From Marinomonas fungiae (GTDB taxonomy: Bacteria; Pseudomonadota; Gammaproteobacteria; Pseudomonadales; Marinomonadaceae): 64,000 nucleotides of DNA. The DNA lies in contig NZ_LIQF01000015.1 of NCBI RefSeq assembly GCF_001418205.1, positions 19,511 to 83,510 of the forward strand, read 5' to 3'. Position 1 is the stretch's first letter. Every line of letters begins with the position of its first letter. Under the pieces are notes generated by a model. That model worked only from the letters and a program-made list of their open reading frames with translations, was not told where the DNA came from and ran no database searches. The position numbers were made by a program, and so were the translations under genes. This document shows positions 1 through 8,813 of this stretch, in pieces.

Positions 1-50
1 AGTTTTGCCATCGTTTGTTACTCTATATTCCTAAGAAATCGTTAAAATTT

Positions 51-246
51 GCTCACCATTGCCCACCACTGTTTGTTTATCGATTGGTTCGATAGTTGAG
101 TGATTGAACAATCTGCAAGCAGCACGATAAGTGGAGATGGCATAAGGCGGTGGTGAGATAGATGCAAAAATCTGCTCACCAGATACCTTGACTTTTTGCT
201 TATTGAGTCAAAAAAACAGGTCTTGCCCACCATTTTGCCCACCACT
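51..246. repeat. Clustered GCYCACCAYT repeats
   Basis: Copies are seen at 51-60 and 61-70 (back to back) and at 225-234 and 237-246 (12-base period). A partial copy lies at 174-180 and an inverted relative at about 149-157. Paired short direct repeats spaced by about one helical turn resemble integrase arm sites or an operator array. Their function is not shown by the sequence. Confidence 0.55.
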
Positions 247-299
247 TAAACAGCAACTGGTAACGGACATCTGCAAACCGATTTGGACGGGAAAAATAA

Positions 300-336
300 A
301 AAAGCCCTGTATTTACAAGCAAATAACAGGGCTTTT
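300..336. terminator. Hairpin terminator at the 3' side of yicC
   Basis: AAAAGCCCTGT and ACAGGGCTTTT form an 11-bp stem around a 15-base loop, with A and T runs on both sides, so it could act in either direction. It lies downstream of yicC, which is read on the minus strand. Confidence 0.75.
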
Positions 337-362
337 AAGACATTCTTGGACGGGTAAAAAAA

Positions 363-1229
363 CTATTCGATGTTTTGGATCTGCTCTCTCATCTGTTCAA
401 TCAACACCTTCAATTCCACCGCACTGTTGGTTGTCTCTACCACAATAGACTTAGACGATAGCGTGTTGGCTTCGCGGTTGAGTTCTTGCATTAGGAAGTC
501 TAGACGACGGCCGATGGGGCCTTTTTCTTTGAGCTGGCGGCGGACTTCTTTGGTGTGGGTCGCTAGGCGATCCACTTCTTCGGCCACGTCGGCTTTTTGT
601 GCCAGCATGACGATTTCCGCTTCGACACGCATTGGGTCTAGCTCGACTTTGGCGGCTTCTAGCTTATCCAGTAGGTTCTGCTTTTGTGCAGCGATAATCG
701 TTGGTAGCTTTTCTTTTACATCGGCAACGATGGCGTCGATGCTGTCTAGGCGCTCTTCGATGATGGCGTTAAGTTGCTCACCTTCTCGCTGACGCACGCT
801 GATCATATCGTCTAAGGCTGTGTTAAATAGCGCGATCACGGCTTTTTTCATTTCATCTGCGTCAGCGCTTGCATCGCTTAGGATGCCTGGCCATTGTAGG
901 ATTTGCAGAGGTGAAGGCGTTTTGATGCCATCAAACCAAGTGCCCAGTTCTTTCACTGCATTAGCTAGGGCTTGGGCGTTTTCAGCGTTGATGTTAAGGC
1001 CTTTGGCAGCAGTGTCTTCGGCGTAGAAACGTAGCTGACATTCTACTTTACCGCGGTTTAGCTTTTTACGTAGGCTGTCACGGAAGCCAAATTCCAATTC
1101 ACGGAATTGCTCTGGTAGGCGGAAGTGTGGCTCAAGGTAGCGTTGGTTTACTGAGCGGATTTCCCAGCTGATGGTGCCCCAGTCGTATACGGCTTCTTGG
1201 CGCGAAAAAGCGGTCATGCTTGCAGTCAT
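363..1229 (-). CDS. yicC: YicC family endoribonuclease
   Basis: A 288-residue protein, close to the 287 of E. coli YicC, with the YicC N-terminal domain (roughly 1-155) and the DUF1732 C-terminal domain (roughly 200-288, containing KGPIGRRLDFLMQELNRE). The family is known as cytoplasmic RNases that act on small RNAs such as RyhB. The ATG at 1229 is preferred because AGGA stands about 8 bases upstream; a second ATG lies four codons inside. The gene is divergent from rph, as in many gammaproteobacteria. The function is assigned by family resemblance and gene order; no catalytic residue was identified here. Confidence 0.93.
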   Translation of the reverse strand: MTASMTAFSRQEAVYDWGTISWEIRSVNQRYLEPHFRLPEQFRELEFGFRDSLRKKLNRGKVECQLRFYAEDTAAKGLNINAENAQALANAVKELGTWFDGIKTPSPLQILQWPGILSDASADADEMKKAVIALFNTALDDMISVRQREGEQLNAIIEERLDSIDAIVADVKEKLPTIIAAQKQNLLDKLEAAKVELDPMRVEAEIVMLAQKADVAEEVDRLATHTKEVRRQLKEKGPIGRRLDFLMQELNREANTLSSKSIVVETTNSAVELKVLIEQMREQIQNIE

Positions 1230-1322
1230 ATCAATTCCTAGCAGCTAAATAAAAGATCTGGTTAGTGTAACCTAAGTCTGACTTTCCCGTCAGGATGGGC
1301 AGTCATTTTTGCCAAGGTTCGT

Positions 1323-1328
1323 TATAAT
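1323..1328 (+). promoter_or_regulatory. Probable -10 element of rph
   Basis: A perfect TATAAT lies 35 bases before the rph ATG. The -35 region is poor. It also argues against an upstream in-frame start at 1309, which would sit ahead of the promoter. Confidence 0.5.
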
Positions 1329-1362
1329 CACCGCTTTAGTAACGAATAACAGTGAGACTTTT

Positions 1363-2085
1363 ATGCGTCCAAGCGGTAGAGCAGCAGATCAATTACGTCC
1401 AATGAAGTTTACGCGTAACTTCACGAAGCACGCGGAAGGCTCCGTATTAGTGGAATGCGGTGATACCAAAGTGATTTGTACCGCGACGGTTGTACAAGGT
1501 GTGCCACGTTTTTTGAAAGGTAAAGGTCAAGGCTGGATTACAGCTGAATACGGCATGTTGCCACGTTCGACCCATAGCCGTATGGACCGTGAAGCAGCAC
1601 GCGGCAAACAGGGCGGTCGTACGGTAGAAATCCAACGTTTGATCGGTCGTTCTTTACGCGCTGCACTGGATTTGAAAAAGCTGGGTGAATACACCATCAC
1701 CATCGACTGTGATGTGATTCAGGCAGACGGCGGTACGCGCACAGCGTCGATCTCTGGTGGTTTTGTGGCCCTAGCAGACGCGGTGAAAACGCTAGTAGAA
1801 AGTAAGAAAGTCAAAGAGAACCCAATCGTTTCTCAAATCGCGGCGATCTCTGTGGGCGTTTATCAAGGTACGCCAGTGCTGGATTTGGACTATCCAGAAG
1901 ATTCTAGCGCGGAAACGGATATGAACGTGATCATGAACGATAAAGGCGGCTTTATCGAGATCCAAGGTACGGCAGAAGGTGCGGCGTTCGGTGATGAACA
2001 CATGATGGGTATGCTAGCCGTGGCACGTAAGGGTATTAACGAAATCATGGCAATGCAGCGTGAAGCACTGTTTCAAGAGTCATAA
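1363..2085 (+). CDS. rph: Ribonuclease PH
   Basis: A 240-residue phosphorolytic 3'-5' exoribonuclease that trims tRNA precursors and uses inorganic phosphate. The N-terminus begins [13 protein letters not shown], typical of RNase [21 protein letters not shown] and the [14 protein letters not shown] segment are hallmark stretches of the fold. The length matches the family (about 238), so this is a full-length copy, unlike the frameshifted rph of E. coli K-12. The start is at MRPSGR; an in-frame codon 18 residues earlier overlaps the likely promoter. A strong terminator follows directly, so the gene appears to be transcribed alone. Confidence 0.97.
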   Translation: MRPSGRAADQLRPMKFTRNFTKHAEGSVLVECGDTKVICTATVVQGVPRFLKGKGQGWITAEYGMLPRSTHSRMDREAARGKQGGRTVEIQRLIGRSLRAALDLKKLGEYTITIDCDVIQADGGTRTASISGGFVALADAVKTLVESKKVKENPIVSQIAAISVGVYQGTPVLDLDYPEDSSAETDMNVIMNDKGGFIEIQGTAEGAAFGDEHMMGMLAVARKGINEIMAMQREALFQES

Positions 2086-2101
2086 TCTATCGTTAGACGA
2101 G

Positions 2102-2130
2102 AAAGGGAGTCCATTTGGACTCCCTTTTTT
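2102..2130 (+). terminator. Rho-independent terminator of rph
   Basis: AAAGGGAGTCC, a four-base ATTT loop, then GGACTCCC followed by six T. It begins 16 bases after the rph stop codon. Confidence 0.93.
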
Positions 2131-2148
2131 CATTGCATTGGTCGATGG

Positions 2149-2334
2149 CTACTTTTTCGTGCTGAAGCCTAGTAATGCATATAAACCACAGAAGTTGAAC
2201 AGTCCAGTGGCGAGCGGAATCACGCCAATGTAGCCCCATACTCCAATGACCCCAAACAAGGCCAGTGCGATCAATAGTACACCGATAACAATTCGTAAAA
2301 TCTTATCGATACCACCTACATTTGTTTTCATCAT
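2149..2334 (-). CDS. Small DUF2892/YgaP-type membrane protein
   Basis: A 61-residue protein starting MMKTNVGGIDKILRI, with two hydrophobic segments (about 14-31 and 33-52) ending in CGLYALLGFSTKK. This matches the DUF2892 domain, also found fused to rhodanese in YgaP; the Cys-Gly-Leu-Tyr near the end is typical. The start at 2334 has GAGG seven bases upstream. An ORF reaching back to 2448 is open, but its extra residues do not look protein-like. The biological role is unknown; it is probably an inner-membrane protein. Confidence 0.8.
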   Translation of the reverse strand: MMKTNVGGIDKILRIVIGVLLIALALFGVIGVWGYIGVIPLATGLFNFCGLYALLGFSTKK

Positions 2335-2469
2335 GATGTCCTCAAGAAGCTTGATTGATGGGATCAGTATAGAAAAAATCTTAATATTAGAAAATTCTAA
2401 ATATATAAGAGTAGGATATGGATCAATAAATGCCAAAGGGTTGGGCACCCTTTGGCATGTTGCGAAGGT

Positions 2470-4086
2470 TTAGCGAACCACGGCACCAGTTGGTTTGTAG
2501 TCGCTGATTAAAATAGGGGAGTAGTCTTTGATGTATTCCGCTAGTACGTCGGCATCCACGTAACCGGAATTAACGTAGTTTTTATGATCCGAAATTTTCG
2601 GGTAGCCATCGCCTCCACTCGCGGTATAGCTGTTCATGGCAACACGATAAGTTTTGTCGGCTTCTAAGGCTTTGCCGCCCACTTTGATGTTGGTCGCTTT
2701 ACCGTCTTTCATCACCAAAGACACGCCTCGGGTTTGAGCAAAGGCGCCCGTCCCCGCTTCCTTCCCTGCCACGGCAGACAGGTAGGCTGTTAGCTCCTCG
2801 GCATTGAAATCAACGTAGGCAACCGCGTTTGCAAAAGGTTGCACTTGTAGTGCGGATTTGTAGGTAATTTTACCTGCTGGAATGCTATCGCGAATACCGC
2901 CAGAGTTCATCACCGCCACGTCCGCATGGACTTTCTTCATCATTGCTGAGGCGATTAGATTGCCCAGATTGGTTTCTTGTGCGCGGACTTGCTTACGTTC
3001 GCCGACAAGTGGACCATCGGTAAAACCAATCTCGATGTTGAGCTTTTCTAGGCCGATATCTTGATATGGTTGCAGCATGCTTAGCATCACTGGGTCTTGA
3101 GCGATTTCTTTATCAATAAAAACGCGCTCGCTAGATCCGTCAGACTTAGTGACCTTCTTTTTCAAGTTCACAGGAATGAGCTCATAGTCAGAGGCAACGA
3201 TGGCGCCATCTTTGATGGTCATATCAAGGCGACCGACGTATTTGCCCCATTCATGGGCTTGTAGGATCAGAGTACCGCTTTGCACATCTGGTTCAAACAG
3301 TGGGTCTTGTGAATGCCCACCAACGATCACATCAATGCCGGGCACGGTTCGAGCAAGGGTGACATCCCCTGGCGCATTACCACCATGGTTACCGTCATCG
3401 TAATGTCCCATATGAGTCACAGCGACGATTAAATCGGCTTTTTGCTCCAGTACAGGAATTAGGTCTTGAGCCACTTCAATCGGCGATTTGATCGTGATGC
3501 CGCCAAGGTATTCGGGATTGCCTATTTTCACAGTATCGTCTGTGGTAAAGCCAACCACAGCGACACGTAGGTCATCTACAGTAAAGATTTTATAGGCATC
3601 AAATAACGGTTTACCGGTTTTGTTATCGATGATGTTGGCAGATAGAAATGGAAAACCAGCCCAGTCGCGCTGTTTTCTGAGAACTTCGATTGGATTGTCA
3701 AACTCATGATTACCCAGTGCCATCGCGTCATACTTCAATAGGTTCATGCCCTTAAAGTCTGGCTCAGCGTCTTGTAAATCGGATTCAGGTACCCCGGTAT
3801 TGATATCACCGCCAGATAATAGAAGCGTATTACCGTCTTCGAGCAGTACTTCTTCACGAATATTATCAATCAGCGTTTTTCGAGCAGCCATACCGTACTC
3901 GCCATTGCTGTTTTGCCAGAAGCGACCATGATGATCGTTGGTGTGCAAAATGGTCAGATGGTACTCCTTTCCAGCTTGCCACATTGGCGAGCTTGGTGCA
4001 TCCGTGTTGCTGATACTGGCACAGCCAGCTAAAGCGATAACCACGCCCGACAGTGCAAATTGGGCGATCAAGCGATTTGCGTTCAT
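2470..4086 (-). CDS. Secreted 5'-nucleotidase / UDP-sugar hydrolase (UshA/NutA family), probable lipoprotein
   Basis: A 538-residue metallophosphoesterase that hydrolyses extracellular nucleotides to nucleosides for salvage. The N-terminus has a signal peptide ending in the lipobox LAGC (Cys about 22 from this start), suggesting a membrane-anchored lipoprotein. The metallophosphatase motifs are all visible: LHTNDHHGR, SGGDINTG, ALGNHEFD, VTHMGH and GGHSQD. The C-terminal 5'-nucleotidase domain carries NSGGIRDSIPAGKITY. The ATG at 4086 is chosen for its AAGGAC ribosome site; an upstream in-frame codon at 4122 is less likely. The family resembles Vibrio NutA. It stands alone on the minus strand. 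Confidence 0.93.
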   Translation of the reverse strand: MNANRLIAQFALSGVVIALAGCASISNTDAPSSPMWQAGKEYHLTILHTNDHHGRFWQNSNGEYGMAARKTLIDNIREEVLLEDGNTLLLSGGDINTGVPESDLQDAEPDFKGMNLLKYDAMALGNHEFDNPIEVLRKQRDWAGFPFLSANIIDNKTGKPLFDAYKIFTVDDLRVAVVGFTTDDTVKIGNPEYLGGITIKSPIEVAQDLIPVLEQKADLIVAVTHMGHYDDGNHGGNAPGDVTLARTVPGIDVIVGGHSQDPLFEPDVQSGTLILQAHEWGKYVGRLDMTIKDGAIVASDYELIPVNLKKKVTKSDGSSERVFIDKEIAQDPVMLSMLQPYQDIGLEKLNIEIGFTDGPLVGERKQVRAQETNLGNLIASAMMKKVHADVAVMNSGGIRDSIPAGKITYKSALQVQPFANAVAYVDFNAEELTAYLSAVAGKEAGTGAFAQTRGVSLVMKDGKATNIKVGGKALEADKTYRVAMNSYTASGGDGYPKISDHKNYVNSGYVDADVLAEYIKDYSPILISDYKPTGAVVR

Positions 4087-4312
4087 TTTGTTGTCCTTTG
4101 TTCTACGATCGAGTTCATTCAACGAAGCAGGGCTTCAAGGTTCCATCGTGAGACGGCTGCTCACTTGCTAAACAATGTAACCCAATGAGATGACAACTGC
4201 GAGGCGAAAATTGACCTAATGGACGGATTTATGAATAGACGTTGAAAATAAGATTCCCATGTAATAGGAAGACTAATTTTCGATCGAGAAGAGTGTTATT
4301 TTATTTTTTAAA

Positions 4313-4702
4313 TTAAACTATCTTAACACTTGGCAAGAATAAAAGGCCGCCAAAAATTATTACCATTGACAGTATTACTATTGTCATCCATAACGAAATT
4401 AAGCATCTATACCATTTTGGCATATTGTTTCTTATGTTCATCAGGCTCCTTTTTTTTCCTAATGATGGGAACAAAGTTGCCCAAGAAAAAATAGAAGTTC
4501 GCAATAACGATGTTGGAAAACTGGTCATTATTTCTATTTCGCTATCTTGGAAGTGAGGAGGCTTTAAATATTTTTCTAATACCTTTTTAGGGGTGATAAA
4601 GGTTAATAATAACCAAAGCGTAGGCACTGTAAGAAAAGCAAATATCATGTAAAAGAACAATATGCTTGCAAGGCTATCAAACGTTGATTGTGTGAGACTC
4701 AT
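4313..4702 (-). CDS. Hypothetical membrane protein, paralogue A of a tandem pair
   Basis: Not a family I recognise. The 129-residue protein has a long hydrophobic segment at about 13-36 and another at about 100-124, with a conserved cytoplasm-like middle. It is clearly related to the gene at 4925-5308: both share ITPKK, a PPHF motif, FPTS followed by RT.IF.WA, and a KKR cluster. Both are preceded by a similar AAAGGAA ribosome site, so the duplication included the leader. The DNA is much richer in A/T than its surroundings, which suggests transfer. A role as an immunity-type protein is possible from context only. Confidence 0.7.
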   Translation of the reverse strand: MSLTQSTFDSLASILFFYMIFAFLTVPTLWLLLTFITPKKVLEKYLKPPHFQDSEIEIMTSFPTSLLRTSIFSWATLFPSLGKKRSLMNIRNNMPKWYRCLISLWMTIVILSMVIIFGGLLFLPSVKIV

Positions 4703-4924
4703 TTCTTCCTTTAGAGTGCTTTTTAATTATCATGATTTTTATAGCTAAATATCACTTCTGATATTGTAAGGTGGATAAGGTCAAATTTACGCCTTAAAGG
4801 CCTGATAAGGAAGATATTTATCAATATATTTTGGGCTATTATAACTATTTAAGTAGTTGTTTTGCCTAAAATTTAGTCTAGAGGGTCTATATAGTCAGTT
4901 TTCTGTTCTGTTAGATATTTGATT

Positions 4925-5308
4925 TTATGAGAACTCTAGGATTAGCATTATGGTTGGTACAACAGTTACTATTATAATGGTGTGGGCACATAAAATATAA
5001 AGGGGAACTTTGTACCACAATGGCATAGCTTTTCCACAATCCTCTAGGCGTCTTTTCTTTGCCGAAAACGGTAGTGTAATCGCCCAGCCAAAAATCATTG
5101 TTCGCCAGGCTGAAGTTGGGAAATTATCATATAGGCTCATTTCATTTTGAGTAAAGTGAGGGGGAGTGAAATAAGATTTCAGAAGTTTTTTTGGTGTTGT
5201 TATGGTCAATAAAGGCCATAATAACATATGGGTGAAAATTCCCGAAAACAACACTGAAAACATAATGTAGAAAAGGATAGTTCCAGTTTCTTGGGTTACA
5301 GAAAGCAT
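4925..5308 (-). CDS. Hypothetical membrane protein, paralogue B of a tandem pair
   Basis: A 127-residue protein with hydrophobic segments at about 11-36 and 101-126, aligning over its whole length with the product of 4313-4702 (shared ITTPKK/ITPKK, PPHF, FPTS, IFGWA/IFSWA, KKR). It starts only 11 bases after the stop of the glycine-rich gene upstream on the same strand, so the two are probably co-transcribed. AAAGGAAAG lies at the right distance from the ATG. The function is unknown; position and topology would suit an immunity protein for the upstream product, which is inference. Confidence 0.7.
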   Translation of the reverse strand: MLSVTQETGTILFYIMFSVLFSGIFTHMLLWPLLTITTPKKLLKSYFTPPHFTQNEMSLYDNFPTSAWRTMIFGWAITLPFSAKKRRLEDCGKAMPLWYKVPLYILCAHTIIIVTVVPTIMLILEFS

Positions 5309-5319
5309 ATCTCTTTCCT

Positions 5320-5763
5320 TTAAAGTGATCTCATAGAGTTTATGTCATTTAAATACTTTAATACTTCAGGAGAAAGTGGTTCGGAGTAAAAGTTACAAAT
5401 AGAATCCGCTCTAGTTAAAGAAACTAAATCAAAAGATTCTCCTCTACTGTTATAGAACTCTCGAGCTTTTTTCCCAGTACCATAGCCAGCTAATGCTGAT
5501 GCAGCTCCAATTACTATAACACCAATCCAAGTTACAGGGCTCATCAATAGAAAAGCAGCCGCTGCACCAGCTGCTAGGCCCCCAACAATACCACTTATAG
5601 TTTCTACGGAAATTTCGTTTTTCTCATGTCGGCTACTGGCTTGGCACATGTCGTATGCACCTTTTGCTACGCCAATACCTGACAATACAACTCCGCCTTT
5701 TGTTGCAAGCTTAGATAGTTTCTTTGCTGTAAAGCCAAAAAAAACCGGCCCTAAGGCCGGCAT
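5320..5763 (-). CDS. Glycine-rich hydrophobic protein, possibly the 3' remnant of a larger effector-like gene
   Basis: An open frame of 147 codons with a central Gly/Ala-rich hydrophobic stretch (about 58-92, with GIVGGLAAGAAAAF and GAASALAGYGTG) of the glycine-zipper kind seen in pore-forming toxins and some type VI effectors. The charged C-terminus has no recognised domain. The first ATG (5763) falls inside the hairpin of the gtsD terminator and has no ribosome site, so it is probably not used. An internal ATG at 5649 or a TTG start is possible. Alternatively the gene has lost its 5' part. The frame is intact to the stop. The toxin idea is inference. Confidence 0.5.
   Translation of the reverse strand: MPALGPVFFGFTAKKLSKLATKGGVVLSGIGVAKGAYDMCQASSRHEKNEISVETISGIVGGLAAGAAAAFLLMSPVTWIGVIVIGAASALAGYGTGKKAREFYNSRGESFDLVSLTRADSICNFYSEPLSPEVLKYLNDINSMRSL
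5737..5760 (-). terminator. Rho-independent terminator of the gts operon
   Basis: Read on the minus strand: CCGGCC, loop TTAG, GGCCGG, then eight T. It lies 30 bases past the gtsD stop and overlaps the nominal 5' end of the next open frame. Confidence 0.9.
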
Positions 5764-5790
5764 AAAGTTTACCGAAAGAACGGCTAAACG

Positions 5791-6900
5791 TTAGTTGTCG
5801 ATACGCTGTCCGGAGTCTTTATCAAAGGCGACGGCTTTTGAGGTATCAAACATCATGGCAACGGTTTCGTTGGCTTTCACTGGGTAGGCAGGGTTGCAGC
5901 GGCAGTTTACTTCAGCCTCGGAGATGCGTGTCAGAACCATGGTATCGGCGCCCATCGGCTCGGTGACTTCTACATCAATATCGGCTGTCACGACAAACTC
6001 GGCGCCTTCTTTGTGTGGCTGAGGTTCTGTGATCATCTCAGGGCGAAGGCCCAGTAGAATTTCTTTGCCAGCGTAAGCTTTTAGGCTGTCAGGTTTTGGG
6101 AATGGCACAACGGTCGGTTTGCTTGCTTGCAGCTCTAGGGCGTAAGTACCGTTTTGCTCAACCACTTTCGCTGGCACGAAGTTCATGGCTGGTGAGCCCA
6201 TAAATCCTGCCACGAACAAGTTGGTTGGGTTGTCGTAGATTTCCTGTGGTGTGCCCAGTTGTTGTACTTCACCGTCTTTCATGACCGCGATGCGATCCGC
6301 AAGGGTCATGGCTTCGATTTGGTCGTGGGTTACGTAGACAATGGTGGTGCCCAGTTTTTGGTGTAACTTTTTGATTTCAGTACGCATTTCTACACGAAGC
6401 TTGGCATCCAAGTTGGATAGCGGCTCGTCGAATAGATACATCTTAGGGCGACGTGCTAGAGCGCGACCCATGGCCACACGCTGACGCTGCCCCCCGGAAA
6501 GCTGAGCCGGTTTACGCTTTAACAAATGACCGATTTGCAGCATGTCTGCGACACGTTGCACTTCCGCATCGCGCTCTTCTTTTGGCACTTTACGCATCTC
6601 AAGACCAAACGAGATGTTTTCGGCAACGGTCATGTTTGGGTACAGGGCGTAGGACTGGAACACCATGGCGATGTCGCGGTCTTTTGGGCTAGCGTACGTC
6701 ACGTCGTTGTCACCGATTAGGATGCGACCTTCAGATACGTCTTCTAGGCCTGCAATCGAGTTCATCAGTGTGGATTTACCACAGCCTGATGGGCCGACCA
6801 AGATTAGGAATTCACCCGCTTCAATCGAGATGTTGATGCCTTTTAGGATTTCCGTTTGGCCGTAGCGTTTTTTTACATTATCAATCGTTAAACTTGCCAT
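5791..6900 (-). CDS. gtsD: Sugar ABC transporter ATPase (MalK/GtsD type)
   Basis: A 369-residue ATPase that powers sugar import from the cytoplasmic face. It has Walker A GPSGCGKST (about 36-44), the Q-loop in MVFQSYALYP, the signature LSGGQRQRVAMGRAL, Walker B YLFDEPLSNLD, and the switch histidine in YVTHDQIEAM. The C-terminal third is a MalK-like TOBE regulatory domain (GLRPEMI). MASLTIDNV with GGAG upstream sets the start; the longer frame to 6954 runs into the intergenic DNA. It is the last gene of the gtsA-B-C-D operon, 78 bases after gtsC. Confidence 0.93.
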   Translation of the reverse strand: MASLTIDNVKKRYGQTEILKGINISIEAGEFLILVGPSGCGKSTLMNSIAGLEDVSEGRILIGDNDVTYASPKDRDIAMVFQSYALYPNMTVAENISFGLEMRKVPKEERDAEVQRVADMLQIGHLLKRKPAQLSGGQRQRVAMGRALARRPKMYLFDEPLSNLDAKLRVEMRTEIKKLHQKLGTTIVYVTHDQIEAMTLADRIAVMKDGEVQQLGTPQEIYDNPTNLFVAGFMGSPAMNFVPAKVVEQNGTYALELQASKPTVVPFPKPDSLKAYAGKEILLGLRPEMITEPQPHKEGAEFVVTADIDVEVTEPMGADTMVLTRISEAEVNCRCNPAYPVKANETVAMMFDTSKAVAFDKDSGQRIDN

Positions 6901-6978
6901 TATTTTTTCTCCAAATTCTTTCACTGGCCAGCGGGTGTTGTCGCTGGCCGTCAACCTTATTAAATAAACCTTTAAGAC

Positions 6979-7860
6979 TTAGCCTTTCACCGCACCAGCG
7001 GTTAGACCGCGTACGAAGTACTTACCTGCCAAGATGTACACCACAAGCGTTGGTAGGGCGGCGATGATGGCAGCGGCCATATCGACGTTGTATTCCTTAC
7101 CACCGAAGCTGGTGTTGACAAGGTTGTTAAGGGCCACCGTCACAGGTTGTGTGTCGAAGCCAGAGAACGCCACGCCAAATAGGAAGTCGTTCCAAATCTG
7201 CGTGAACTGCCAAATAACCGTTACGACGATGATTGGCGTCGAGACCGGCAAGATAATACGGTAGAAGATGGTGAAGAAACCGGCACCGTCTAGACGTGCG
7301 GCTTTCACTAGCTCTGCTGGGATAGATTGATAGAAATTACGGAAGAACAGTGTTGTGAATGCCACACCGTAAATTACGTGTACCATCACCAAACCAGTGG
7401 TGGTGTTGGCAATGCCCAACCAGCCCAGAGTACGAGCCATCGGAAGTAGAATCACTTGGAATGGGATGAAGCAGCCCACAAGAAGCGCTGCGAAAAACAC
7501 ATCGCTGCCTTTGAATTTCCAGTGTGAAATCACGTAACCGTTCAACGCACCCAACAGGGTTGAAATCGCTACCGCAGGGATAACGATCTGGAACGAGTTA
7601 AAGAAGTACGGCGCCATGCCTTCACATTGGCTACCGGTACACGCACCACTCCACGCTTTAGACCACGCATCGAAGTTCAATGATCCTGGTAAAGAGAGCA
7701 GTGTGCCAGAACGGATTTCTTCCACGTCTTTTAAAGACGTTAGCAACATCACTAAGAATGGCGCTAGATAGACCGCAGCCATTGCTAGCAAAGCAATGTA
7801 CAAGGCAATGCGTAGGGCTTTATCTAGGGTTGAGGTTTGGCGTTTTGCAACATTACTCAT
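6979..7860 (-). CDS. gtsC: Sugar ABC transporter permease (MalG/GtsC type)
   Basis: A 293-residue inner-membrane permease with six predicted membrane segments. The cytoplasmic EAA loop LVKAARLDGAGFFTIFYRII contacts the ATPase. The C-terminus is a typical FVRGLTAGAVKG. The start MSNVAKRQ is preceded by GAGGTGAG, and the ATG overlaps the end of gtsB by 8 bases, indicating translational coupling. It pairs with GtsB to form the channel. The substrate is most likely glucose or a glucoside, judging from the binding protein and the nearby alpha-glucosidase. Confidence 0.93.
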   Translation of the reverse strand: MSNVAKRQTSTLDKALRIALYIALLAMAAVYLAPFLVMLLTSLKDVEEIRSGTLLSLPGSLNFDAWSKAWSGACTGSQCEGMAPYFFNSFQIVIPAVAISTLLGALNGYVISHWKFKGSDVFFAALLVGCFIPFQVILLPMARTLGWLGIANTTTGLVMVHVIYGVAFTTLFFRNFYQSIPAELVKAARLDGAGFFTIFYRIILPVSTPIIVVTVIWQFTQIWNDFLFGVAFSGFDTQPVTVALNNLVNTSFGGKEYNVDMAAAIIAALPTLVVYILAGKYFVRGLTAGAVKG

Positions 7861-8782
7861 GGCGCTCACCTCGTAGTTCTGAGTACAAGTAAGGAACAAG
7901 AATCGCTAGCACACAGCCCAACATCACCATCGCGGATGCAGCACCAAGACCGATTTGGCTGCGGGTGAAAGCGTGGGCGTACATAAAGTTCGCCGGCAGG
8001 TCAGAGGAGTAACCTGGGCCACCGTTGGTCAAGGCCGCGACCAAGTCGAAACTCTTAATCGCAATGTGCGAAAGGATCACTAGAGCGCTGAAAAATACCG
8101 GTTTGAGCGATGGCAAAATGATGCGACGGTAGGTGGTAATGATGCCCGCACCGTCAAGCTGTGCCGCTTTAATCATTTCACTGTCGACACCACGTAGACC
8201 CGCAAGGAACAAGGCCATGACGAAGCCTGATGCCTGCCAAACCGCCGCGATGACCAAACAGTAAACCACCATGTCAGGATCGGATAACCAGTTAAAACGG
8301 AAATCTTCAAAGCCCAATTCGATCATCATTTTCTCGATGCCGTTGGTTGGGTTCAAAAGCCACTTCCACGCGGTACCGGTCACGATAAATGAAATCGCCA
8401 TTGGATAAAGGTAAATGGTACGAATCGCGCCTTCAGCGCGAATTTTCTGATCAAGGAAAATCGCTAGCATCACGCCAAGGAACAAACAAATTAGAATGAA
8501 CAAGCCGCCGAAGACACCTAGGTTGGATAGAGCCACTAACCAGCGGTCATTCATAAATAAACGCTCGTATTGGTCAAAGCCGACGAAGTTGTACGATGGC
8601 AACATACGAGAGTTGGTAAAAGACAGTACGGCAGTCCATATCATATAGCCGTAGATACACACGATCGCTGCAACAGCAGTCGGTGCCATGACGATTTTGG
8701 GCATCCAATCGGCCAAACTTAGGCGCGCAGGACGACCAGCTTGAGTCGCTCCAGACCCAGCTTTGGCGGCATTATTATTCAT
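7853..8782 (-). CDS. gtsB: Sugar ABC transporter permease (MalF/GtsB type)
   Basis: A 309-residue permease with six hydrophobic segments and the EAA loop MIKAAQLDGAGIITTYRRIILP. It has the GGPGYSSDLPANFMY stretch found in MalF-like subunits of glucose and glucoside importers. It follows gtsA by 69 bases, a gap that contains a hairpin, and overlaps gtsC. No strong ribosome site stands before the ATG at 8782, but no alternative start looks better. Confidence 0.92.
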   Translation of the reverse strand: MNNNAAKAGSGATQAGRPARLSLADWMPKIVMAPTAVAAIVCIYGYMIWTAVLSFTNSRMLPSYNFVGFDQYERLFMNDRWLVALSNLGVFGGLFILICLFLGVMLAIFLDQKIRAEGAIRTIYLYPMAISFIVTGTAWKWLLNPTNGIEKMMIELGFEDFRFNWLSDPDMVVYCLVIAAVWQASGFVMALFLAGLRGVDSEMIKAAQLDGAGIITTYRRIILPSLKPVFFSALVILSHIAIKSFDLVAALTNGGPGYSSDLPANFMYAHAFTRSQIGLGAASAMVMLGCVLAILVPYLYSELRGERHE

Positions 8783-8813
8783 ATTAGGGCGCTTCTACTT
8801 TAGAGGAGAGAAG

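Larger units (their letters stand above)
1..362. other. Non-coding segment beyond the yicC 3' end, possible island junction
   Basis: No convincing gene is seen. The stretch holds repeated GCYCACCAYT motifs, a strong hairpin (300-336), and two copies of TTGGACGGG (283-291 and 346-354), the second lying 9 bases from the yicC stop codon. The 3' end of yicC is known as the integration site of some mobilizable genomic islands, so this could be the scar or end of such an element; that reading is inference. Confidence 0.4.

Noticed and set aside
42..245. Minus-strand frame of 67 codons at the window start
   Set aside because: Low-complexity product produced by the GCCCACC repeats, no ribosome site, no protein-like pattern.
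188..448. Plus-strand frame of 86 codons
   Set aside because: Crosses the terminator hairpin and runs antisense into yicC; no coding signal.
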